Shown: positions 21,878-29,045 of the stretch, one piece after another | Position numbering within the stretch: position 1 is the stretch's first letter | How the letters are laid out: the number at the start of each line of letters is the position of its first letter | IMG/VR virus record: IMGVR_UViG_3300025127_000095 | Span: 1-38,375 of that record | Direction: 5' to 3' (one strand) | From: a virus | Length of the DNA: 38,375 bases | The notes under the pieces: model-generated | What the model was told of the DNA's origin: nothing | Seen by the model: the letters and a program-made list of their open reading frames with translations, nothing else | Database searches by the model: none | Translations under genes and position numbers: made by a program

Positions 21878-22477
21878 TTATTTGATGCCTAACCAATCAC
21901 AGTGAAGCTTTGAAACTGCTTCGCCTGTACCGTATAGCTCTGGAAATTTCTCAGTACCAATCAATTCGCACCAACTATTCCAAAGATATTCACATCCGCC
22001 TTGTTCCTCACAAGCTTGGATATATAGTTCTGCTTTCATCCGTCTAAGCTTGTCAGATGCAGTCTTACCAAACTTGAAAGTCTTTGCTTCCAGCCCGAAC
22101 CTTTGCAGGTTGTGAGTATCCATGCATCCAACCTCGCCAATGCATAACTGCATGATAAACCCTGCCTTTGCCAATCCGATACCGTTCATTCTGGACAATT
22201 CAACAAGACAATCAACAAGCTTTATTTTGCCAAGCTTGGCATCTTTCAGAACACGATAAATCTTTTTCTTGTTCTGCATAACGTAGTCATACGTTTGCTC
22301 TTTCATTCCCCAACAAAACTTTGAAGCTTTGCCTTTGTCCAGAATATCCCGATATTCATCGAATACCCTTGGCGTTTGAGTTTGTATCGTTGCCGATACT
22401 AGCAAACAGACCTTTGCGGTATTGTCTACAGACCGCATAGCCCATTTGCTGATTTTAGTTTGATGCGTTTTGAACAT
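21878..22477 (-). CDS. HhH-GPD-like protein, possible DNA glycosylase homologue
   Basis: A 199-residue protein whose middle resembles the helix-hairpin-helix core of base-excision glycosylases: LSRMNGIGLAKAGFIMQL (94-111), then GEVGCMDTHNLQRFGL, where Asp120 sits like the conserved Asp of the VDTHV motif. The position of the catalytic Lys of endonuclease III (GVGRK) is Ala here (GIGLA), so it would be a monofunctional glycosylase or only a DNA-binding relative. AGAAAGG lies upstream of the ATG. It is the second leftward gene after the regulatory region. Confidence 0.72.
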   Translation of the reverse strand: MFKTHQTKISKWAMRSVDNTAKVCLLVSATIQTQTPRVFDEYRDILDKGKASKFCWGMKEQTYDYVMQNKKKIYRVLKDAKLGKIKLVDCLVELSRMNGIGLAKAGFIMQLCIGEVGCMDTHNLQRFGLEAKTFKFGKTASDKLRRMKAELYIQACEEQGGCEYLWNSWCELIGTEKFPELYGTGEAVSKLHCDWLGIK

Positions 22478-22512
22478 GATTGATTGACCCTTTCTGGTCG
22501 GTTGTTTTTCCA

Positions 22513-22570
22513 GCGTTATAAGAATAATATAATATACCCTAAAGGGTATATGTATTATTCTAATATTTCC
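22513..22570 (-). repeat. Hairpin element 1 (GCGTTATAAG ... TAATATTTCC)
   Basis: GCGTTATAAG (22513-22522) and TAATATTTCC (22561-22570) flank a long stem: nine base pairs (21-29 with 53-61), a small internal loop, and nine more (32-40 with 43-51, counting from 22500). It shares its flanks but not its stem sequence with elements 2 and 3. The stop codon of the 58-residue gene lies in its right arm. Confidence 0.75.
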
Positions 22571-22731
22571 ATTGGTTTAGTATCGACCAAAAGCTTTATG
22601 TCTAAGCAATACGGTGATTGAACTAAATTTAATTCTTCAAGATGTTTTTTGATTATCTCAGTAATGACCATCTGGTCTTTCAGTTCTAAATCAGCCAACG
22701 TGAAAAGTCTTGTTGTTGATTTTTGCGTCAT
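22555..22731 (-). CDS. 58-residue hypothetical protein, first leftward gene
   Basis: MTQKSTTRLFTLADLELKDQ followed by MVITEIIKKHLEELNLVQSP, ending TKPMEILE. GGGAGA lies upstream of the ATG. It is the gene closest to the regulatory region and sits between hairpin elements 1 and 2, so it is probably the earliest leftward product. Soluble; no recognised motif. Confidence 0.65.
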   Translation of the reverse strand: MTQKSTTRLFTLADLELKDQMVITEIIKKHLEELNLVQSPYCLDIKLLVDTKPMEILE

Positions 22732-22763
22732 GGCTATGTCTCCCGATTGAAGCTCGATTTTTG

Positions 22764-22818
22764 GCGTTATAAGGATATCATCCCTTTACTTCGTAAAGGG
22801 TGATATACTAATATTTCC
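22764..22818 (-). repeat. Hairpin element 2
   Basis: GCGTTATAAG (22764-22773) and TAATATTTCC (22809-22818) flank a stem in which CCCTTTAC pairs with GTAAAGGG (22782-22789 with 22793-22800; loop TTC). It continues after one bulged base through a second helix of six or more pairs. It has the same architecture as element 3, with different stem bases. Confidence 0.78.
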
Positions 22819-22925
22819 GAGCAATCAAGCTTTTATTTTCAAGCTTTCAAAACGTCAAAATCGAATTGCGAAAATCTGATTTTAAATTTTTGAATTGAGC
22901 TTGAATTTTGAAGCCCCGATTTGGG

Positions 22926-22981
22926 GCGTTATAAGTATATCTATCCTTTACTACCGTAAAGGAAGATATACGTAATATTCC
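22926..22981 (-). repeat. Hairpin element 3
   Basis: GCGTTATAAG (22926-22935) and TAATATTCC (22973-22981) flank TCCTTTAC paired with GTAAAGGA (22944-22951 with 22956-22963; loop TACC). A bulged A at 22943 follows, then eight more pairs, GTATATCT (22935-22942) with AGATATAC (22964-22971). There is no T-tract after the stem on either strand. Confidence 0.8.
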
Positions 22982-23037
22982 AGCGATTTTGGGTGATTTT
23001 TGGGCAGTTTTTCTTCATCAAAAACCTCAGCATTTTG

Positions 23038-23055
23038 TGTGACATTTTTGCAACA
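23038..23055 (+). repeat. 18-bp dyad site 1
   Basis: TGTGACATTTTTGCAACA, an imperfect 7-4-7 dyad (TGTGACA and TGCAACA). Identical copies are at 23316-23333 and 23343-23360. Confidence 0.8.
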
Positions 23056-23102
23056 GCAGACTGGTAATGATGAAACAAAAAGACATGGGAAATTGTAACA
23101 AA

Positions 23103-23183
23103 ATTTTGGGAAAACCTAATGAATACAACGTGTAACTGCATAAATGGGGAGGGTAGGTGTGTCATAAATGCAACATTATACGG
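23103..23183 (+). repeat. 81-bp tandem repeat, copy 1
   Basis: Identical base for base to the copy that follows directly. It begins ATTTTGGGAAAACC and ends ATTATACGG, and contains the dyad variant TGTGTCATAAATGCAACA at 23158-23175. The length is 27 codons, so frames stay open through it on both strands. Confidence 0.93.
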
Positions 23184-23264
23184 ATTTTGGGAAAACCTAA
23201 TGAATACAACGTGTAACTGCATAAATGGGGAGGGTAGGTGTGTCATAAATGCAACATTATACGG
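23184..23264 (+). repeat. 81-bp tandem repeat, copy 2
   Basis: Perfect second copy of the 81-bp unit, with the dyad variant at 23239-23256. Perfect identity implies recent duplication or active homogenisation. Confidence 0.93.
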
Positions 23265-23315
23265 GGATATTGCCTAAGAATTGTGCAGAATCTCAGCAAA
23301 ACTGGGAAAAATCAG

Positions 23316-23333
23316 TGTGACATTTTTGCAACA
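23316..23333 (+). repeat. 18-bp dyad site 4
   Basis: Exact copy of TGTGACATTTTTGCAACA. Its start is 27 bases before the next copy. Confidence 0.8.
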
Positions 23334-23342
23334 AACTAAATC

Positions 23343-23360
23343 TGTGACATTTTTGCAACA
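23343..23360 (+). repeat. 18-bp dyad site 5
   Basis: Exact copy of TGTGACATTTTTGCAACA, followed 15 bases later by the second TTGCCTAA motif (23375-23392). Confidence 0.8.
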
Positions 23361-23669
23361 CTAAAAAGTATTGTTTGCCTAAAATTTGTGCAATCTTGAC
23401 AAGTTTTTACAAAACCCCAACCAAAAAAATGTCTGTCTATTTATATATATAATATACCCCTGACATAAATTTTCAAAAATAAAAGGGTCTTTCATCCGGG
23501 GGCTAATTAGTTAATATAAATAATACTAGTATAATAAGTATGAATATAGTATAATTAATTTGTAGGTGTGTCGGGTTTAGCTGGGTATGTATTTACCCCG
23601 GTGGGTCTAGATATAAGATAACATATTTATTTAGACTCTGCAATACCCCCATGCAAATATTTATTTTAC

Positions 23670-23687
23670 TGTTGCAATTATGCAACA
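23670..23687 (+). repeat. 18-bp dyad site 6 (perfect palindromic arms)
   Basis: TGTTGCAATTATGCAACA: here both 7-base arms are perfect complements (TGTTGCA and TGCAACA). It lies 22 bases before the first rightward gene, where a bound protein could block transcription or translation of the packaging genes. Confidence 0.75.
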
Positions 23688-23708
23688 CTTTACAGAAAGA
23701 AGATTAAA

Positions 23709-23933
23709 ATGTTTACAGCAGTAATAGTTGCTTGTCATATTGCTAGTGCAGATATGTGTATGACAATTGTAGATAATCGTGGACCATATGATACAGAAGA
23801 CAAATGTAAAGCACGTATTAGTGAGATGGCAGAAAACTTAATAGGTGTTTGGGTTTCCTTTCAAATGCCTATGGTATTTAAAATGACAAGTTGTGTACAT
23901 CCAGATAACTTTGTAGAAAAAACGCATACATAA
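23709..23933 (+). CDS. Small Cys-containing protein before the large terminase
   Basis: A 74-residue protein, MFTAVIVACHIASADMCMTI, then DNRGPYDTEDKCKARISEMA and TSCVHPDNF. The hydrophobic start and four spaced cysteines could mean an exported, disulfide-containing protein, but there is no clear signal cleavage site. AGAAAGAAG precedes the ATG. It ends with TAATG overlapping terL. I recall short proteins of this kind in marine phages, without known function. Confidence 0.75.
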   Translation: MFTAVIVACHIASADMCMTIVDNRGPYDTEDKCKARISEMAENLIGVWVSFQMPMVFKMTSCVHPDNFVEKTHT

Positions 23934-25498
23934 TGTTAGATAATATAGAAGAACAAGAAAGAACACCAGAAGAAATACATAATGTATCTATGTTTCTTGA
24001 CCTAAGAGACAAGATGACGCACTATGCAAACTTAAAAGCAAAGGAAGACTTTCTTACCTTTGTTAAAATATTTGCACCTACCATTGTGTCAGATTTTAAG
24101 ATGGGTAGACATATTGAGTTATTATGTAATAAGCTACAGGGTGTGCTTGATGGTAGAACAAAAAGACTTATGGTCTTTCTTCCCCCACGTTCTTCCAAGT
24201 CAGTAATATGTAGTAAACTATTTCCTGCATGGTACATTGGTAACTTTGCTAACCATGAGATTATGTCTGTCTCCCACAGTGACCAGCTTGCAAGTGATTT
24301 TGGTAGAACTGTACGAGACATTGTAAACACAGATAGGTTTCAAAAGATATTCCGTGGTGTGTCTCTACGTAGTGATGTTAAGGCAGCAGGTAAGTGGAAG
24401 ACAAATAAGAATGGTTCATATTATGCAGCAGGTGTAAGAAGTCAGGTTGCAGGTCGGGGTGCTCACGTAGCTTTGCTAGATGATGTAATGTCAGAGGAAG
24501 ACAGCTTTAGTGAAGCAGGACGTAGATATATTAAGGAGTGGTATCCTGCAGGTCTGCGTACTCGTATCATGCCTAATGGTTCAATCATTATTATTAATAC
24601 ACGATATCACTACGATGACCTGTGTGGTTGGTTATTAAAACAGGAACAGAACGCAGAGCAAACACCAAATCCTTGGGAAGTTATTAGTATACCTGCATGG
24701 CTTAATGAAGAAGCAGCAGAACTTCTTGGTCTTGAAGAAGGTACATCTTATTTTCCTGAGTGGAAACCAGATGAAGTTTTAAAGATTGACGAAATGGAAA
24801 TAAGAAGTTCTAATGGTAGTAGATACTGGAACTCTTTGTATATGCAAGACCCCAGCCCAGACGATGGTGGTATTATTAAAAAGAGATGGTTAAAGTGGTG
24901 GCAGTATGACGAGCCACCGCCATGTGACTTTATAATACAGACATATGATACAGCATTTAGCACTTCACGCACTGCAGACTATAGTGTAATACAAACATGG
25001 GGTATATTTAATTCTTTTGAAGAAGATGAATATGGTATAGAACAAATAACTTCTAATTTAATATTATTAGGTAATGTAAGAGGTAGATTTGAATATCCAG
25101 AACTAAGACGTAAAGCACAAGAACTATATGCAGATTATAGACCAGATGTTTGTATAATAGAAAAGAAAGCTTCAGGACAGTCATTAATCCAAGACATGAG
25201 ACGAGCCGGGCTTCCTGTTTTGGACTATCTTCCAGATAGAGATAAGGTTGCTCGTGTATATGCCTCTACTGCTTTGATGGAAGCAGGTCGTGTATGGTTA
25301 CCAGAAGGCAAAACATGGGCAGATGATTTATACGCTGAGTGTATGTCTTTTCCTGCAGGTTCACATGATGACCAAGTTGACTGTATGACAATGGCAATAC
25401 ATTATATGAAAGATAGCTGGAACTTAATTCATCCAGAAGACCCTAATTGGGAAGATGAACCAAGAACAAAAAAGAGGGTTGCATATTGGAGAACATAA
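23933..25498 (+). CDS. terL: Terminase large subunit
   Basis: The packaging motor and nuclease, 521 residues. The ATPase has a Walker A variant in FLPPRSSKS (83-90) and Walker B in HVALLDDVMSEED (178-190). The C-terminal nuclease has TYDTAFS (Asp339), CIIEKKASG (Glu410) and GSHDDQVD (Asp479/Asp480), the RNase H-like acidic set. It docks on the portal, whose gene is next. The small subunit is unusually far away, at 2708-3211 on the other strand. Confidence 0.95.
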   Translation: MLDNIEEQERTPEEIHNVSMFLDLRDKMTHYANLKAKEDFLTFVKIFAPTIVSDFKMGRHIELLCNKLQGVLDGRTKRLMVFLPPRSSKSVICSKLFPAWYIGNFANHEIMSVSHSDQLASDFGRTVRDIVNTDRFQKIFRGVSLRSDVKAAGKWKTNKNGSYYAAGVRSQVAGRGAHVALLDDVMSEEDSFSEAGRRYIKEWYPAGLRTRIMPNGSIIIINTRYHYDDLCGWLLKQEQNAEQTPNPWEVISIPAWLNEEAAELLGLEEGTSYFPEWKPDEVLKIDEMEIRSSNGSRYWNSLYMQDPSPDDGGIIKKRWLKWWQYDEPPPCDFIIQTYDTAFSTSRTADYSVIQTWGIFNSFEEDEYGIEQITSNLILLGNVRGRFEYPELRRKAQELYADYRPDVCIIEKKASGQSLIQDMRRAGLPVLDYLPDRDKVARVYASTALMEAGRVWLPEGKTWADDLYAECMSFPAGSHDDQVDCMTMAIHYMKDSWNLIHPEDPNWEDEPRTKKRVAYWRT

Positions 25499-25543
25499 GT
25501 ATATAATAACAATTAACTGGCTTTAACTACAAAGGAAAATAAA

Positions 25544-28042
25544 ATGGCTACTGAAAAGAATCCAAATGAACCTACTAATTCAGAAAATGTAATTCAACTA
25601 AATATAGAACAAAATGAAGAAGACTTTCCAAATGTAAACTTTGAAGTAGACCCTGATACAGGGGAACTAGAAGTAGAGTTTACATCTGAGTTTGATTTGG
25701 CTGATGTTGACAATGTAGTTGAGTTTAATATTGAAGACGAATTTTATTCCAACCTTGCCGAGCAAATTGAAGAAGATGAGCTTATACGTATCGGTGAGGA
25801 AGTATACGAAAAATACGAAGCAGATAAAGAGTCTCGTGCAGAATGGGAATCTATGTTTGAACGTGGCTTTGACCTGCTTGGTTTGAAACTGGAAGAAACT
25901 ACAGAACCCTTTGAGGGTGCAGCCACTGCTGTACATCCGCTTCTCATTGAGTCTGCAGTTAAATTCCAGAGCCGTGCATCCCAAGAACTTTTTCCTTCCA
26001 GTGGCCCAGTTAAAGCACAGGTTCTTGGTGATGTCACGGTTGATAAACAACGTCAAGCTAATCGTGTAGAAAACTTTATGAACTATCAAATGACTGAGCA
26101 GATGCCAGAGTACTTTGATGAGTTTGAACGTATGCTATTTCATTTACCACTTATTGGTAGCTCATTTAAAAAGATTTATTATGATGCATCAGTAGAACGT
26201 CCTGTTAGTGAGTTTGTACCTATTGACCAGTTTTATGTATCTTATTATGCAACAGACCTAAGACGAGCAGACAGATATACTCATGTTTTATATCGTAGCC
26301 CTCGTGAGATTGCAAGTGCAATGTATTCAGGTATGTATGCAGAGATTGACTTACCAGATGCATATATTCCAGAACAATCAGACCTTACACAAAAGATGGA
26401 TACAGTTCTTGGACTATCTCCTTCTTCAGACACAGATATGCAGTATGTTCTTCTTGAGCAGCACTGTTATCTGGATATTGAAGGTCATGGATATGAGTGT
26501 CCTTATATTGTAACTATTGAAGAGACATCACGTAAAGTATTGTCTATTCGTAGAAACTGGAATGAAGATGATAAAACAAAACAAAAGAAAATGTTCTTTA
26601 CTCACTATCGTTTTGTTCCGGGCTTTGGTTTTTATGGTTTGGGTCTTATACATTTCTTGGGTAATCTTACAATGTCTGCTACTGCAGCTATGCGTAACCT
26701 TATTGACGCTGGTCAGTTTGCTAACCTTCCCGGTGGTTTCAAAGCAAAAGGTGTACGTGTAGTAGGAGACAATGACCCTATTGCTCCGGGTGAGTTTAAA
26801 GAAGTAGAAGCAACAGGTATGGATTTATCTCGTTCAATTGTACCCCTGCCTTACAAAGAACCGTCAGGTACTTTATTCCAGATGTTACAGTTTGTCGCAG
26901 GTGCAGGTCAAAAGTTTGCTGATACAACAGAACAAGTTATTACAGAAGGTTCTAACTATGGTCCAGTTGGTACAACTATGGCTTTGCTTGAAGCTTCTAG
27001 CAAGTTCTTTAGTGCAATACATAAAAGATTACATAAATCACAACGTGATGAATTTAAAATTCTTGCACGTATAAACTACGAAAGCTTACCACCTAAGTAT
27101 CCATATGATGTTCCGGGTATTAGTGAAGCAGTATTTAAACGTGACTTTGATGGTCGTGTAGATGTACTTCCTGTTTCTGACCCTAACATTCCATCCTCTG
27201 CTCATAGATTAATGATGGCACAGATGGTTATGCAGCAAGCACAACAATCACCACCCGGTATGTTTAACATGGAAGAACTTAATCGTACATTGCTTAATGC
27301 AGCAAACATTCCTAACTTAGACAGGATACTTCCAGAAAAACCAAAGGCACAGCCTCTTGACCCTGTAACAGATATTGAAGCGGCAACTAAAGGTCTACCT
27401 ATCAAAGCATTTGCAGGACAGAACCATGATGCACATATTCAAATTAAAACAATGTTTTTACAAGACCCTGCTAATGGGGCTAATCCAATCATGCAACGTG
27501 TAGCTCCTATACTACAAGCTAATATTCAAGAACACGTAGTAATGAAGTATGAAGAACAAGTTAATGGTCTGACACGTCAAATGATGGCAGAAGCTCCACA
27601 AGGTGACCCAAATGCTCAGAACCCACAAGTAATTGAACAGGTAATGATGGCGGCTGCACAACAAGTTATGCAAGCAAACATGGCTGCTGCACAGGGTGGT
27701 CCAACACCTGAACAAGCAATGGTTCAAATGGAAGCACAGCGTCTGCAGATTGAACAGGAAAAGGTACAGGCACAGCTTGCTAAAGAAGCAAGTGAGGGTG
27801 CTTTAAAGAACCGTGACCTTGACTTAAAAGAACAGAAGTTGGCACTTGATGCATATAAGATTGGTGCAGAGGGTACACTCAAAGCCGATGAAAAAGAAAA
27901 AGACAGAAATGCTAAAGCAGCTATTAAAGCAGTAGAACTTCTTGCAGATATGGTAAAGCATGAAGATAATCTTGAAAGCTCAGAAGCTACTAAAGCAATT
28001 GACGTTATTAGTAAAATGATTGAAGATACAAAGAATAGATAA
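25544..28042 (+). CDS. Portal protein (P22-like podovirus type)
   Basis: An 832-residue head-tail portal, the ring through which DNA passes. The first 90 residues are acidic. The core includes FVPIDQFYVSYYATDLRRAD, FVPGFGFYGLGLIHFLGNLT and AAMRNLIDAGQFANLPGG, blocks shared by P22-like portals of podoviruses. The last 200 residues are Gln/Ala/Met-rich and then charged and helical, like the barrel of long podovirus portals. AAAGGAAAATAAA precedes the ATG, and the stop overlaps the next start (TAATG). Confidence 0.92.
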   Translation: MATEKNPNEPTNSENVIQLNIEQNEEDFPNVNFEVDPDTGELEVEFTSEFDLADVDNVVEFNIEDEFYSNLAEQIEEDELIRIGEEVYEKYEADKESRAEWESMFERGFDLLGLKLEETTEPFEGAATAVHPLLIESAVKFQSRASQELFPSSGPVKAQVLGDVTVDKQRQANRVENFMNYQMTEQMPEYFDEFERMLFHLPLIGSSFKKIYYDASVERPVSEFVPIDQFYVSYYATDLRRADRYTHVLYRSPREIASAMYSGMYAEIDLPDAYIPEQSDLTQKMDTVLGLSPSSDTDMQYVLLEQHCYLDIEGHGYECPYIVTIEETSRKVLSIRRNWNEDDKTKQKKMFFTHYRFVPGFGFYGLGLIHFLGNLTMSATAAMRNLIDAGQFANLPGGFKAKGVRVVGDNDPIAPGEFKEVEATGMDLSRSIVPLPYKEPSGTLFQMLQFVAGAGQKFADTTEQVITEGSNYGPVGTTMALLEASSKFFSAIHKRLHKSQRDEFKILARINYESLPPKYPYDVPGISEAVFKRDFDGRVDVLPVSDPNIPSSAHRLMMAQMVMQQAQQSPPGMFNMEELNRTLLNAANIPNLDRILPEKPKAQPLDPVTDIEAATKGLPIKAFAGQNHDAHIQIKTMFLQDPANGANPIMQRVAPILQANIQEHVVMKYEEQVNGLTRQMMAEAPQGDPNAQNPQVIEQVMMAAAQQVMQANMAAAQGGPTPEQAMVQMEAQRLQIEQEKVQAQLAKEASEGALKNRDLDLKEQKLALDAYKIGAEGTLKADEKEKDRNAKAAIKAVELLADMVKHEDNLESSEATKAIDVISKMIEDTKNR

Positions 28043-28233
28043 TGCTTATACAAGAAATAGATAAGATATTAGAAAAAGAAATAGAGTTAGTAAAAAATTC
28101 GCTTGCATCTGGAAGTGCTTCGGATTATCATACGTATATGAACTCTGTAGGCCGCATTTCAGGATTGGAATGGGCAAGGGCAGAAGTTAAAAATATTATT
28201 AACAAAGTTATGTATGAAGACGATGAGGAGTAA
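28042..28233 (+). CDS. Small helical protein, unknown
   Basis: A 63-residue acidic protein (LIQEIDKILEKEIELVKNSL and GRISGLEWARAEVKNIINKV). It lies between portal and co-chaperonin with a one-base overlap upstream. I recall similar short proteins beside marine-phage portals. A head-assembly role is possible from position. Confidence 0.78.
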   Translation: MLIQEIDKILEKEIELVKNSLASGSASDYHTYMNSVGRISGLEWARAEVKNIINKVMYEDDEE

Positions 28234-28235
28234 TT

Positions 28236-28652
28236 ATGAGAGCAGTAGCAATGGAAAAATCTATTCTTAATGATGCATGGAATACAAATGAAGAAACACC
28301 AGACCCAGAAGTACTACCAGTAGTTCCGGGCTATCATCTTCTTATACGTCCTGTTTCTGTAAAGCAAGAAACAAAGGGTGGTATTATTCTTCCTGATTCT
28401 ACAAAAGAAGATATTGCATATCTTACAACTGTAGGTAAAGTACTTGCAGTAGGTAAAGATGCTTATCAAGATACAACAAGGTATCCTAATGGTCCTTGGT
28501 GTAAAAAAGGTGACTATGTTTGTTACGGTAAACATTCTGGTCAAAAGTTTTTTTACAAAGGTATTAAGTTACTTTTACTTCTTGATGACCAAATTTCTAT
28601 GATTGTAGAAGACCCAAAAGAATTAGACCCTACATTTAATTTGTCTAACTAA
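28236..28652 (+). CDS. GroES-like co-chaperonin (Cpn10)
   Basis: A 138-residue protein with a Cpn10 domain from about residue 25: VVPGYHLLIRPV, then the mobile loop KGGIILPDST (47-56), whose hydrophobic GGIIL binds GroEL, then TVGKVLAVG, KKGDYVCYGKHSG and KLLLLLDDQISMIVED. The insertion KDAYQDTTRYPNGPWC makes it longer than host GroES. It would cap host GroEL to fold the capsid protein, as T4 gp31 does, and it lies near the scaffold and capsid genes. GAGGAG precedes the ATG. Confidence 0.92.
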   Translation: MRAVAMEKSILNDAWNTNEETPDPEVLPVVPGYHLLIRPVSVKQETKGGIILPDSTKEDIAYLTTVGKVLAVGKDAYQDTTRYPNGPWCKKGDYVCYGKHSGQKFFYKGIKLLLLLDDQISMIVEDPKELDPTFNLSN

Positions 28653-28951
28653 TGGCTAATAAACGTATACCAAGAAAAAAAGGACAACCAGCAGGTTCAA
28701 AGAAACACTCTGACCTTTACACAGATGAAAACCCTAAAGGAACAATTAGAGGTTTAAAGTTTGCAACAAGGGCAGATGCTGTAGCTTCTGTTGCTAAAAT
28801 TAAAAAATCTAACAGAACACACGCACACAAAACCCAAGCAGCAATTGCTATGGAACAACGTGCAAGGGTTGCAGGAAAAGCTTCTGCAGCTTCTGTGTAT
28901 AGAAATTTTATTGAACAACAGAAAAAAATAACAAAACAAAAGAAAAAATAA
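28652..28951 (+). CDS. Basic conserved phage protein (HSDLYTDENPKGTI type)
   Basis: A 99-residue, Lys-rich protein with GSKKHSDLYTDENPKGTIRG and SNRTHAHKTQAAIAMEQRAR, ending KKITKQKKK. I recall this pattern from small basic proteins in phages and some large DNA viruses, with no known function. One-base overlap with the co-chaperonin gene. It may bind DNA or the capsid interior. Confidence 0.82.
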   Translation: MANKRIPRKKGQPAGSKKHSDLYTDENPKGTIRGLKFATRADAVASVAKIKKSNRTHAHKTQAAIAMEQRARVAGKASAASVYRNFIEQQKKITKQKKK

Positions 28952-29045
28952 TATTAACCTATTGTATAAATAAACAGTATGTTGTAATATTATTTTAAAT
29001 GCGTAACTCGTCATAGTGTCGCAACTGACGTAAAAGGAGATATAA

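Larger units (their letters stand above)
22732..23708. promoter_or_regulatory. Noncoding switch region between the leftward and rightward arms
   Basis: A 977-base stretch with no convincing gene. It holds hairpin elements 2 and 3, two perfect 81-bp tandem repeats, six 18-bp dyad sites, two copies of a TTGCCTAA-containing motif and an AT-rich segment with runs such as TATATATATAAT. Leftward and rightward transcription must both begin in or near it, though I could not place a convincing -35/-10 pair. It is also a plausible replication origin. Confidence 0.75.

Noticed and set aside
22513-22570. Rho-independent terminator
   Set aside because: No T-tract follows the stem on either strand.
22764-22981. 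Hairpins as N4-type virion RNA polymerase promoters
   Set aside because: Loop and stem sizes are partly similar, but the stems are much longer and no giant virion RNA polymerase gene is present.
23038-23055. Host CRP site (TGTGA-N6-TCACA)
   Set aside because: Only the left half fits; the constant half in all six sites is TGCAACA, so a different protein is likelier.
22941-23246. 101-codon leftward open frame
   Set aside because: It reads through hairpin 3 and the 81-bp repeat, so its length comes from the repeat being a multiple of three; no ribosome binding site or plausible protein.
23103-23264. CRISPR-like array
   Set aside because: Only two 81-bp copies, directly adjacent with no spacers, and no cas genes; the Cas4-like nuclease lies in the replication operon.
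23396-23424. TTGACA as a rightward promoter
   Set aside because: No -10 box at 16-18 bases; the sequence there is C-rich.
25667-26089. Leftward frame opposite the portal gene
   Set aside because: Antisense to a well-supported portal gene; Phe/Cys-rich and without a ribosome site.
28952-29045. Promoter upstream of the scaffold gene
   Set aside because: TTGTAT-N17-TAATAT is too weak to report as a feature; the 5-bp CGTCA/TGACG hairpin nearby is also weak.
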